Assembly: GCF_014196745.1 (NCBI RefSeq) | Contig: NZ_JACIEH010000001.1 | Location: 1,364,001-1,428,000, forward strand | DNA length: 64,000 bases | Source: Sphingomonas kyeonggiensis | GTDB taxonomy: Bacteria; Pseudomonadota; Alphaproteobacteria; Sphingomonadales; Sphingomonadaceae | Direction of reading: 5' to 3' | Part shown: positions 31,020 to 41,599 of the stretch, piece by piece | How the letters are laid out: each line of letters starts with the position of its first letter | Position numbering within the stretch: position 1 is the first letter of the stretch | The notes under the pieces: model-generated | What the model was told of the DNA's origin: nothing | The model's input: only the letters and a program-made list of their open reading frames with translations | The model's database searches: none | Position numbers and translations under genes: made by a program

Positions 31020-31122
31020 GCCAAAAACCCTCCATGCCTTTTGCGAAACAACCCCGGCTACGTTTGCGAGTTCCATCCGTTGCCGTTAGAGGCCGCGTCG
31101 CGCCCTCAATACCCATACCTAG

Positions 31123-32412
<1,290 letters not shown>

Positions 32413-32456
32413 GCCGAAGCATCCTCTTCCGCTTGCGGGAGGGTAGGGTGATCTGG

Positions 32457-32488
32457 AAGAGGCCGGGGCACGATGCTCCGGCCTTTTC
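32457..32488 (+). terminator. Rho-independent terminator after eno
   Basis: The stem GGCCGGGGCA/TGCTCCGGCC (one G-T pair) with loop CGA at 32461-32483 is preceded by AAGA and followed by TTTTCT, 45 bases after the enolase stop. A smaller G-rich hairpin at about 32424-32447 precedes it. Confidence 0.8.
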
Positions 32489-32621
32489 TCGTCAGGGCGT
32501 GCCGCGCTGGTCATTGTGAGGAATTGTTTCTCCTCGGCGCCGGCGGTTGCGTGGGCGTGCGCGCTTGTTCATCCGACGGGGACACCGGTCGATAGAGCCG
32601 GTACGCCGCAGGAGACGATCC

Positions 32622-33050
32622 ATGAGCCTATTCCTCGCGCTCGGGCTGGCGCTGGTTGCCCCGGAACCGGTCCATTCCACCCTGGAGCACCGCACCCGCT
32701 TCGATCACGCGGGCGAGGCGGTCGATGCGTCCTACCGCGCCCGCGTCGTCCTGACCCGGCGACAGCTCGGCGCGGCCACCAAATCGGGCATGCCGTCCAC
32801 GTTGCGTTGCACGTGGCGGGCGCATCTGCGCATCGAGCGCGAGGCACGATTTGGCCGGGAGCAGCGTTTGACCCGCAGCATCGATCGGAAGGCGATCCTG
32901 GAAGGAAGCCGTCCGGGCTGGTGCGGCGCGAACGAGAATGCCGTGACCGAGGAGGTCGCCCGCCGGACCGAAGAGATCCGCGCCCACCTGCTGGCCGCGG
33001 CGAATGAGGATCGGGCGGTATTGAAGGCCGAGATCGAACCGAAGGGATGA
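32622..33050 (+). CDS. Small secreted protein of unknown function
   Basis: This protein of 142 residues has a signal peptide (MSLFLALGLALVAPEPVHS, cleavage near residue 19). Two cysteines (TLRCTWRA and PGWCGANE) probably form a disulfide. The remainder is a charged helical domain. A clear GGAG ribosome site at 32611-32614 supports ATG 32622 over upstream in-frame codons. It lies ten bases before the TorF porin gene, so the two are probably expressed together. Confidence 0.68.
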   Translation: MSLFLALGLALVAPEPVHSTLEHRTRFDHAGEAVDASYRARVVLTRRQLGAATKSGMPSTLRCTWRAHLRIEREARFGREQRLTRSIDRKAILEGSRPGWCGANENAVTEEVARRTEEIRAHLLAAANEDRAVLKAEIEPKG

Positions 33051-33060
33051 GCGAAGGAAT

Positions 33061-33801
33061 ATGAGGGTTACGTGTAGCATCCTGTTGCCGGTAGCGGCGA
33101 TCGCTAGCGTCGTGGGCGGCGCGGCGCGGGCGCAGGACCTCTCCGGCGGCGTGGAACTGGCGACCGACGAGAGCCGCCGGGGCCTGAGCTGGAGCGGCGG
33201 GCGCGTGGCGGCCTCTGCCGATGCGCAGGTCTCGGTCGGGATCGTGGATGCATCCGCCCGGATCACGAGCACCCGCAATTCGCCCCGGCATGCGGGAGCC
33301 GACGCGGTGGCCGACCTCGAACTCGGGGTGACGACCGACGCGGGGCCGTTCCGGCTGCGCGGGCATGTGACCGCGCATCTCTTCACCGGTGCCCGCGAGC
33401 GCATGGACTATGTCGAGCTGGGTGCCCGCGGTAGTTACTCGCTGGGGCCGCTCCAGCTCGGCGCCGGGGCGGTCTATGCCCCGGACCAGAGCGCCATCGG
33501 CGGGGACAATCTCTATGTGTTCGCATCGGCGAACGCCGGCATCCCGACGACGCCCCTGTCGGTGTCCGCGACCCTTGGGCGCAGTTCGGGAAATGCGGAC
33601 GATGCGGTGCGGGCCGCGCGGCTGCGGCCGTTGGGCAGCTACACCGACTGGCGGCTGGGCGTGGAGTATAACCGGTTCCCATTCACGATCGGGCTCGACT
33701 ATGTCGGCACGGACTTCGCGCGCCGTTCGACGGCATCGCCCTTCGCCGACCTGGGCAATAGCGGCGATCGCATCCTGGGGCGCATCCGCGTGGCGTTCTG
33801 A
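33061..33801 (+). CDS. TorF family putative porin
   Basis: This protein of 246 residues has a signal peptide (cleavage after ARAQ at about residue 25). Beta-strand-rich repeats and a C-terminal aromatic residue (F246) are typical of outer-membrane barrels. The start of the mature protein, SGGVELATDESRRGLSWS, is the signature of the TorF/Gcw_chp family. Function and substrate are unknown; family members are often iron- or stress-responsive. It follows the small secreted gene closely. Confidence 0.82.
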   Translation: MRVTCSILLPVAAIASVVGGAARAQDLSGGVELATDESRRGLSWSGGRVAASADAQVSVGIVDASARITSTRNSPRHAGADAVADLELGVTTDAGPFRLRGHVTAHLFTGARERMDYVELGARGSYSLGPLQLGAGAVYAPDQSAIGGDNLYVFASANAGIPTTPLSVSATLGRSSGNADDAVRAARLRPLGSYTDWRLGVEYNRFPFTIGLDYVGTDFARRSTASPFADLGNSGDRILGRIRVAF

Positions 33802-33864
33802 CAGGGAACCCTCCGCACCAATACGGGCCTTGCGCGCGGAGCGTGGTTAAGCGAAAAACACCAA

Positions 33865-34212
33865 ATGCGATCGCGTACTGCTTCTCCCTTCCAGACCTTG
33901 CTGCGCCGGGCCGGTTTGCCCGCGCTCACGCTGATCGCCATCGGCTTCTTCGCGTACAACGCGGTGCTCGGGCCGACCGGCGTGATGCAGACCAAGCTGA
34001 TCAAGGCGGAATATGAGCAGAAGCAGGCCGATTATGCCGCGCTCGACAAGCAGCGCGCCGCGCTGAAGAACCGCGTCGACCTGCTCGATCAGAAGCGCGG
34101 CGTCGATCCGGATCTGGCCGATGAGCTGGCGCGCAAGCAGCTCAATGTCGTCCGCCCGGACGAGGTCGTCATCCCCCTGCAGAAGCACGCGCCGGCCCCC
34201 GCCGGACGCTGA
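33865..34212 (+). CDS. FtsB/DivIC-like septum formation initiator
   Basis: This protein of 115 residues has a cytoplasmic N-terminus, one membrane helix (about 17-36) and a periplasmic coiled coil (about 40-78) with the KNRVDLLD segment, followed by a short tail. This is the layout of FtsB, which joins FtsL and FtsQ in the divisome. The gene's position just before pdhA and after eno is the usual alphaproteobacterial context. Confidence 0.85.
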   Translation: MRSRTASPFQTLLRRAGLPALTLIAIGFFAYNAVLGPTGVMQTKLIKAEYEQKQADYAALDKQRAALKNRVDLLDQKRGVDPDLADELARKQLNVVRPDEVVIPLQKHAPAPAGR

Positions 34213-34226
34213 GCTTTTTTGCTGCA

Positions 34227-34270
34227 TTGCAACTTTCGCAAGCCGCATCCTTGATTGCATAGAGTGCAAT
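34227..34270. promoter_or_regulatory. Candidate operator pair upstream of pdhA
   Basis: A perfect inverted repeat ATTGCA-N5-TGCAAT is at 34254-34270, and a second, looser one, TTGC-N7-GCAA, is at 34227-34241, about 28 bases away. Both lie 110-150 bases before the pdhA start in the ftsB-pdhA gap. They look like binding sites of one dimeric regulator; which one is not shown by the sequence. Confidence 0.45.
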
Positions 34271-34377
34271 TGCCGTAGCGGCACGCGAACGGCACGCGCA
34301 TTCCCGCGTTAGTTGCGCGGCGGGTAAAAACGCGCTTATAGGCACCCGCCTTCCCCCTCCCCGGACGAGGATTTCCT

Positions 34378-35424
34378 GTGGCCAAAGCACCGGCACGCAA
34401 AACGACTGAACCCGCAAAGACCAACCGCGAGCGGCCCGAAGAGCCGAAGCGGTATGAGGCTTCGAAGGAGCAGCTGCTCGAATTCTACAAGCAGATGCTG
34501 CTGATCCGCCGCTTCGAGGAGAAGGCCGGCCAGCTCTATGGCCTCGGCTTCATCGGCGGCTTCTGCCACCTGTATATCGGCCAGGAAGCCGTTGCGGTCG
34601 GCCTGCAGTCCGCGCTCGACGGCGAGAAGGACTCGGTGATCACTGGTTATCGCGACCATGGCCACATGCTCGCATACGGCATCGATCCCAAGGTCATCAT
34701 GGCCGAGCTGACCGGTCGCGCCGCTGGCATCAGCCGCGGCAAGGGCGGCTCGATGCACATGTTCTCGACCGAGAAGAAGTTCTACGGCGGCCACGGCATC
34801 GTCGGCGCGCAGGTTGCGCTCGGCACCGGCCTGGCCTTCGCCCACAAGTATAACGAGGATGGCGGCGTCGCCATGGCCTATTTCGGCGACGGCGCCGCGA
34901 ACCAGGGCCAGGTCTACGAGTCGTTCAACATGGCCGAGCTGTGGAAGCTCCCGATCATCTACGTGATCGAGAACAACCAGTACGCCATGGGCACCTCGGT
35001 CAACCGCTCGTCGGCCGAAGACCAGCTCTACAAGCGAGGCGAGAGCTTCCGCATCCCCGGCATCCAGGTGGACGGCATGGACGTGCTCGCCTGTCGCGGT
35101 GCCGCCGAGGAGGCGCTGGCCTGGGTCCGTTCGGGCAAGGGCCCGATCATCCTCGAGATGAAGACCTATCGCTATCGCGGTCACTCGATGTCCGACCCGG
35201 CGAAGTATCGTTCGCGCGAGGAAGTTCAGTCGGTCCGCGACAAGTCGGATCCGATCGAGCAGGTCAAGCGCGAGCTCGAGGACATGAAGGTCACCGAGGC
35301 CGAACTGAAGGCGATCGAGGCCGAGATCCGCAAGGTGGTGAACGAGTCTGCCGACTTCGCCGAGCAGACGCCCGAGCCCGATGCTTCCGAACTGTATACC
35401 GACGTGCTGGTGGAGTCCTACTGA
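34378..35424 (+). CDS. pdhA: Pyruvate dehydrogenase E1 component subunit alpha
   Basis: This 348-residue protein is the alpha chain of the heterotetrameric E1 that decarboxylates pyruvate with thiamine diphosphate. The ThDP/Mg motif [17 protein letters not shown]...IENN is present at about residues 167-200, together with the [16 protein letters not shown] N-terminal region and the [15 protein letters not shown] phosphorylation-loop equivalent. The N-terminus has a Lys/Pro/Thr-rich extension (residues 1-30). The start is GTG 34378. pdhB begins two bases after the stop. Confidence 0.97.
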   Translation: MAKAPARKTTEPAKTNRERPEEPKRYEASKEQLLEFYKQMLLIRRFEEKAGQLYGLGFIGGFCHLYIGQEAVAVGLQSALDGEKDSVITGYRDHGHMLAYGIDPKVIMAELTGRAAGISRGKGGSMHMFSTEKKFYGGHGIVGAQVALGTGLAFAHKYNEDGGVAMAYFGDGAANQGQVYESFNMAELWKLPIIYVIENNQYAMGTSVNRSSAEDQLYKRGESFRIPGIQVDGMDVLACRGAAEEALAWVRSGKGPIILEMKTYRYRGHSMSDPAKYRSREEVQSVRDKSDPIEQVKRELEDMKVTEAELKAIEAEIRKVVNESADFAEQTPEPDASELYTDVLVESY

Positions 35425-35425
35425 G

Positions 35426-36832
<1,407 letters not shown>

Positions 36833-36857
36833 TCCTCGCCGGCAGGCCGAACAACGA

Positions 36858-36892
36858 AAAGGCCGGGGGAGACCCCGGCCTTTCTCTTTTTC
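36858..36892 (+). terminator. Rho-independent terminator after pdhB
   Basis: AAAGGCCGGGG and its exact complement enclose GAGA (36858-36883), followed by a T-rich run (TTTCTCTTTTT). It also faces the convergent Tad gene ending at 36906 and could serve both. Confidence 0.88.
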
Positions 36893-36905
36893 CGGCAATT
36901 CGGAT

Positions 36906-37598
36906 TCAGCAGCTGGCGACGGCAACCTTGGTCTGGTTGTAGACACCGTCCGGATGGGTCGGGTTCGGATTGTTGCTGCCGTTCTCCAGTTTCTTGTCGC
37001 TGCTGGTGTCGCGCCGGTCGCGCACCATCATGGATGCGGTCTCGGTCATCTCGGTGCTTGGGGACAGCGATGTCCGGATCAGCGGCGTGTACTGGTAGCG
37101 AACCTCGACGAACATCGTAACGCCGTCGGTAAGTGCGTTGACCTGTCGGTTGGTAGGCCCGAAGCCGTCCTTGTTGTTCGTCCCGGCGGCACCGAGGCTC
37201 GATGTGAATCCCGTCTTGCTGCCTTTGCAGCGTTGCCACCGGATCATCGATTTTCCCGCATTGCTGGGGTCGGGCTCGATGCTCGAAATGATCACGCGGC
37301 CATTGGTGAACAGCTTGAGCTCACCCGATTGCATGTCGGCACCGGTGAGCAGGTCGTTGATGTCGAGTTCGTCGATCGTCTTGGCCTGCAGCTGGGAGCC
37401 GGATCCAATACGCGCCGAATTGTCGGCCAGGTGCAGGGCGATCTGCCCGACACGCATCTTGGTGATGATGTAGTTGGTGAGCTCGGCTCCGCCGAGGCTC
37501 ATCGTCAGCACGATCGGCAGTGCGAACGCAAACTCCAGCAGGGCAACGCCGCTGGTTTCCCGGCGCAATCGCCGGGAGAGGGAGCGCAGGCGGTTCAT
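36906..37598 (-). CDS. TadE/TadG-type pseudopilin-like protein
   Basis: This protein of 230 residues has a short basic N-terminus, then GVALLEFAFALPIVLTMSLGG (about residues 17-37), the TadE-like membrane segment with the conserved glutamate. A periplasmic domain of about 190 residues follows. It is the third gene of an overlapping trio; its ATG overlaps the previous stop (ATGA, 37595-37598). TadE-family proteins are minor pilins or assembly factors of Flp/Tad pili. The upstream start GAGGAATTGCAC supplies a good ribosome site. Confidence 0.85.
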   Translation of the reverse strand: MNRLRSLSRRLRRETSGVALLEFAFALPIVLTMSLGGAELTNYIITKMRVGQIALHLADNSARIGSGSQLQAKTIDELDINDLLTGADMQSGELKLFTNGRVIISSIEPDPSNAGKSMIRWQRCKGSKTGFTSSLGAAGTNNKDGFGPTNRQVNALTDGVTMFVEVRYQYTPLIRTSLSPSTEMTETASMMVRDRRDTSSDKKLENGSNNPNPTHPDGVYNQTKVAVASC

Positions 37599-38218
37599 GT
37601 GCAATTCCTCACCGTTGGCGAGCCCTGATCGCCATAGGGCTGGTTGCGGAGCACCGTCGAGGCGGTGACGCTGGTTGTCGGCGAGCCGCCGATGATCTTG
37701 TCGATGGGGAAGATGCGGGGATAGCTGACCGTAACCGTGTAGATTACCGCGTCCTTTGCGCCGCCCTGGCCGGCATTGACCCCATCGGCGTCCCATTTTC
37801 CGTTGCCGTTGTTGTCTTCATAGGGTTCGCCCGGCGTGGCGCCCTGCGGGCCGTCGCAAAGGCCGTTGCCGTTGGTGTCGGTGAAGGGTTCGAACTGCGC
37901 CTTCGCCGCGTTGCTGAAGGTTCGATACCATTTCCGGCTGATCGTGACCGTGCTGTTGTTGTGCAGCAGCCTGGCCTGCGCCGTGACCTTCGCGTCGAGG
38001 CTGGCCTGCGTGTTCTCGGCGAGCCCGGTTTCCAGGGTCGAATCACGGCCGACCTTCTGGACCACACCCTGCAGCGCCGCGCGCAGGTACAGGGTATGGG
38101 CGATGTCGAGGGCACCGAACAGCAGGGCGCAGAGCACCGGCGCGACAATGGCGAACTCGATGATGGTCGCGCCGCGACGATCCCTGGCGAGCCGGCGCAG
38201 CGAGTGGCGGCGGGTCAT
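37595..38218 (-). CDS. TadE-family protein
   Basis: This protein of 207 residues has the N-terminal GATIIEFAIVAPVLCALLFGALD segment (basic lead, conserved Glu, one membrane helix). Its periplasmic part includes an Asp/Asn-rich stretch (DTNGNGLCDG and DNNGNGKWDADG) that looks like two calcium-binding dockerin/EF-like loops. Stop and start codons overlap with both neighbours (ATGA), so it is translated as part of the trio. Confidence 0.85.
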   Translation of the reverse strand: MTRRHSLRRLARDRRGATIIEFAIVAPVLCALLFGALDIAHTLYLRAALQGVVQKVGRDSTLETGLAENTQASLDAKVTAQARLLHNNSTVTISRKWYRTFSNAAKAQFEPFTDTNGNGLCDGPQGATPGEPYEDNNGNGKWDADGVNAGQGGAKDAVIYTVTVSYPRIFPIDKIIGGSPTTSVTASTVLRNQPYGDQGSPTVRNCT

Positions 38219-40281
38219 TTGGTTAGCCTCAGCTGCGAGATCTGGTCGGCGATCTTCTTGAAGGTCTGCTGCAGCGCGGGGCCGTCGGTCGCGTCGAAAT
38301 AGCGGCCCGGGGTCGCGCATTTGTTGAGGCGATCCTTGGTCTCCTGGCTCTGGCCCTCACCGAAGTTGATCACCCACAGCGTGATGTTCTTCCGCTGGAC
38401 CCAGTCGCAGATCGCCAGGAAGCGCAGGTTGACCTGCTCATCCAGCTGGTCCTTGGTCGGGTTCTCGTCGGTCTGGCGGTGATCGAAGAACGGGATGCCA
38501 TAGGCCGCATAGTCGTAGTTGTTCGCGTTGGTGTCGCCGTCGGTCATGAAGATCATGTGGCGTTCGATCTCGCCGCCCTTCGAAGTGTACGCGTTCTCCG
38601 ACTTGAAGATGCCGGTCGGCGACATCAGGCGCGCACCCCAGATCATGCCGATGTCATGATAGGTGTTGCCGGACGGGGTGAGCGAGTTGACATAGTCCTG
38701 GAACAGCGTGGCGCTGGTCCATGCCTGCAGCTTCCGCGCCTCGGTCGGGCAGAAGAAGGTCGCGCTGTTGTTGTAGTCGTTCGGCGTGGTCTCGGAATTG
38801 GTATTCCAGCCGCTGGTGTTCGCGTTGCTCCAGCTCGTGGCGTTGTAGTTGGAACCCCGCGTCGAGGAGCGCGTGAAGATCAGCTGCGGAAGCGCAGGTC
38901 CCCACCGCGTATCATCGTCATATGGCACCGTATCGATATCAAGGTCCTTCGCCGCGGACGGGATCGGACTGTAGCTGGTCGCCGGGTCGGTTTGCCGTTC
39001 CTCGATGCAGCCCGACCAGTTGATGGTGGCCGGCGTCACGTCGTTGCCGGCCGCCGTGTCGCCGACCATGGCGGTGAACGAACCGTTCCAGTTGCTGCCG
39101 CCCGCCTTCAGCGCGCTCACATCGACTTCGGTGCTGTTGTAGGTCCAGCTGGCGAACTTCTCCTGGTAATAGGTCGTCGTCGTGGTCTTGACCCGGCGGC
39201 AGCTCTTCTTGTTGTCGCTTCCGCTTGCCGAGCGGTCGGGGGCGTTGCCCCAGCTTTCCGTCGAGTTCGAGCCCGAGGTCCAGCCCCATTCGCCGTTCGA
39301 GCCGCCATCGCTGGCGGTGCCATCGTGCGGGAAGGTCGATTCGATCGTCGGGGTGGGAGCCGGTCCACCGGAATTCACGGGCGTGGCGGCGAACGAGCCA
39401 AAGGCTTCGTTCTTCATGAACTTGAGGCACTCGTCCTTCGTGATCGAGCCGCCGCCATAGCTTTCCCAGCGGGTCTCCACCTTCTTGGGCGGCACCGCGA
39501 GGTTCGCCGTGCGCGTCTGGTAGGTCCATCGGTTGGCTATATAGTCGTTGGGCAGGAGCTTCCCGACGTTCACATCGGTCGAATAGGGGACGAAGCCGAA
39601 GCGGATCTGCACCTGGTCGCCCGTGCCGCCGCTGGGCTCATTGCCGTCGCAATCGGTGTCCGCGATGTCGAGCCGCGCGACGATCTGGTAGAAGCACTTC
39701 ACCGCGATACGGAGCTGGCCGATGCGCGAGCTGGTGTTGCCGTTGCAGCTGCTGCTGCCGTTCGGACAGTAGTTCATCGAGCCGGTGGTATCGAGCACGA
39801 ACATCACGTCCGTGTTCGGCAGGCGCATCTCGGCATCACAGGTCACGCTGAGCGTTTCGGTGGTTTTGCCGAAGATGCGCATGATCGTCATCGGCAGGAC
39901 TGCCTGTGCGCTGCCGCTGACCTTGCCGGCACTCTCCGAAAAGGCCTTGTTGACGCTGGTTACGCCATAGGCGTCCTTGTTGTAGTTCGCGTCGAAATAG
40001 CGTTTCGCGGTGGTTTCGGGAAAATTGGGATCGCTTCCGACCTGCTGCGCCCAGGTGCCGCCGCCCATCGTCTTGCGTCCCGCCAGGGCGCCGGCGTCGC
40101 ATGCATGTTGCAGACGCGTCTTGACGATGTACATGCGACTGATGTCGATGCCGCCGCCAACCATGCCTGCAAGAGGGATCAGCGCCATGGTCATCAGGGC
40201 AAGCGTGTTGGCCCGCGTATCGCGCGCCAGCCTGCCCATGAAGGCACGCGTGATCGCTACAGTCCCCCGTCCGTCGCTCAT
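38215..40281 (-). CDS. TadG-like pilus protein with VWA domain
   Basis: This large protein of 688 residues has a TadG N-terminus (ANTLALMTMALIPLAGMVGGGIDISRMY-type helix, about 25-52) and an extracytoplasmic VWA domain with MIDAS motif FVLDTTGSM at about 160-170. A long insertion rich in Ser, Thr, Asn and Gly (about 290-520) follows, and the VWA fold resumes with FMTDGDTNAN near 580. Such proteins are thought to be adhesive or to participate in Tad pilus function. ATG 40281 has GAGGGG upstream. No other tad genes (ATPase, secretin, pilin) are in the window. Confidence 0.85.
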   Translation of the reverse strand: MSDGRGTVAITRAFMGRLARDTRANTLALMTMALIPLAGMVGGGIDISRMYIVKTRLQHACDAGALAGRKTMGGGTWAQQVGSDPNFPETTAKRYFDANYNKDAYGVTSVNKAFSESAGKVSGSAQAVLPMTIMRIFGKTTETLSVTCDAEMRLPNTDVMFVLDTTGSMNYCPNGSSSCNGNTSSRIGQLRIAVKCFYQIVARLDIADTDCDGNEPSGGTGDQVQIRFGFVPYSTDVNVGKLLPNDYIANRWTYQTRTANLAVPPKKVETRWESYGGGSITKDECLKFMKNEAFGSFAATPVNSGGPAPTPTIESTFPHDGTASDGGSNGEWGWTSGSNSTESWGNAPDRSASGSDNKKSCRRVKTTTTTYYQEKFASWTYNSTEVDVSALKAGGSNWNGSFTAMVGDTAAGNDVTPATINWSGCIEERQTDPATSYSPIPSAAKDLDIDTVPYDDDTRWGPALPQLIFTRSSTRGSNYNATSWSNANTSGWNTNSETTPNDYNNSATFFCPTEARKLQAWTSATLFQDYVNSLTPSGNTYHDIGMIWGARLMSPTGIFKSENAYTSKGGEIERHMIFMTDGDTNANNYDYAAYGIPFFDHRQTDENPTKDQLDEQVNLRFLAICDWVQRKNITLWVINFGEGQSQETKDRLNKCATPGRYFDATDGPALQQTFKKIADQISQLRLTK

Positions 40282-40389
40282 CGATGAGCCCCTCATCCCC
40301 GTTCAACTCGGCTCCATGGAACCAGTGTCGCTAATTACGTATAAATCCGGGTGGTTAATGACGACCTTAAGCCCGTTGGGACTCGCGGC

Positions 40390-41049
40390 ATGACGGGGAT
40401 CGTGGAGGACCCGGAACGAGATCTCGTCCTCACTTACGCTCGCGCGGGCCGCCGCGCCGGATTGGCGGCGCTGCTGGCACTCGACGATGCGCTGGCCAAG
40501 CTGCTGCGCACCACGCGCGAGCCGGCGCTCGGCCAGATGCGGTTGGCCTGGTGGCGCGAGGCGCTGGAAAAGCTCGACCATGTGCCCGCGCCGGCCGAAC
40601 CGGTGCTCAAGGCGCTGGAAGCCGAGGTGCTGCCGCACGGCGTCACCGGCGCGTCGCTGGTGCCGATCGTCCATGGCTGGGAAGTGCTGATCGAGGAGGA
40701 GCAGCTCGCCGCCGATGCCATGCGTCGTTTCGGCGAGGGGCGGGGGCAGCTGTTCGTGGCCGCGGGGGCGCTGCTCGGCGCCGCCGGCGACCCGCTCGCC
40801 CAGGCAGGGCAGGGCTGGGCGCTGGCCGACCTCGCCGGCAATCTGGAAGACGAAAAGGAGCGGGCGGTCGCCCGCGATCTCGCGCGTCCCCTGCTCGAAG
40901 ATGCTGCCCGGACACGCTGGAGCCGCTCGGCGCGCGCCCTTGGCGCGCTCGCGCATCGCGCGCGGCTCGACTTGGCCGAAGCGCCCAAGGCCGCCGGTGC
41001 GCCGAGCCGTGTCGGCAGGCTGCTCTGGCATCGCCTCACTGGACGCTGA
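40390..41049 (+). CDS. Squalene/phytoene synthase-like protein (short form)
   Basis: This protein of 219 residues resembles the squalene/phytoene synthase fold. RTTREPALGQMRLAWWREAL at about residues 40-58 is a diagnostic family segment, and the last helices match the family. The first Asp-rich catalytic motif (DxxxD) is not seen and the protein is about 60 residues shorter than true synthases. It may therefore be a non-catalytic relative such as the NDUFAF6-type assembly factors. ATG 40390 is preferred over a GTG 13 codons earlier. It is divergent from the tad trio. Confidence 0.72.
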   Translation: MTGIVEDPERDLVLTYARAGRRAGLAALLALDDALAKLLRTTREPALGQMRLAWWREALEKLDHVPAPAEPVLKALEAEVLPHGVTGASLVPIVHGWEVLIEEEQLAADAMRRFGEGRGQLFVAAGALLGAAGDPLAQAGQGWALADLAGNLEDEKERAVARDLARPLLEDAARTRWSRSARALGALAHRARLDLAEAPKAAGAPSRVGRLLWHRLTGR

Positions 41050-41092
41050 CCCCGCGCTCTGATTAGCTCCCTTGTGCAAGGGGAGAGAGGCG

Positions 41093-41599
41093 ATGTGGCG
41101 CTATCTGGTGGGTGCGGGAGCGACTTTGCTGCTGGTCGTTTCGGGATTGTTCCTGTTCCGGAGCACGGCGAGCACTGAAGCCAGGCTTCCCGCGGCGCCC
41201 GTCGCGGGAGTTGCGTCCGAAACGGAGCAGGATCTTCCCGCCGAGGCTCCCAGCGCCGCCGCGAAGACCCGCGAGCAGAAGCGCTTCGACCGGATCGACA
41301 AGGACAAGAACGACAGCATCGGCAAGGACGAATTCTTCGCCCTGCGGCGCAAGCTGTTCGCCCGGCTCGACACCGATCGCGACGGCAAGCTGAGCTTCGA
41401 GGAATGGTCGGTGAAGGCAGTCGAGCGCTTTGCCGGCGCCGACAAGGACAAGTCGGGCACGCTCAACCGCACCGAGTTCGCCACCACCGCCATGAAGCGC
41501 AAGCCGGCCAAGCCGCGCTGTGCCTGCGCCCCCGCCGCAACGGCGGCGAAGGCGCCGGCAGCGGCTCAGGAAGCGTCTGCGGACGACAGCGAGGACTGA
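41093..41599 (+). CDS. EF-hand domain protein with N-terminal membrane anchor
   Basis: This 168-residue protein has an N-terminal membrane helix (about 5-22) with no obvious cleavage site and an Ala-rich linker. Three EF-hand loops follow: [24 protein letters not shown] and [12 protein letters not shown] (about residues 69-140). The tail has two cysteines (CACAP) and an acidic end. It is probably periplasmic and binds calcium. A good GGAGAGAGG site precedes ATG 41093. Its 3' end overlaps the convergent trmFO gene by 34 bases. Confidence 0.8.
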   Translation: MWRYLVGAGATLLLVVSGLFLFRSTASTEARLPAAPVAGVASETEQDLPAEAPSAAAKTREQKRFDRIDKDKNDSIGKDEFFALRRKLFARLDTDRDGKLSFEEWSVKAVERFAGADKDKSGTLNRTEFATTAMKRKPAKPRCACAPAATAAKAPAAAQEASADDSED

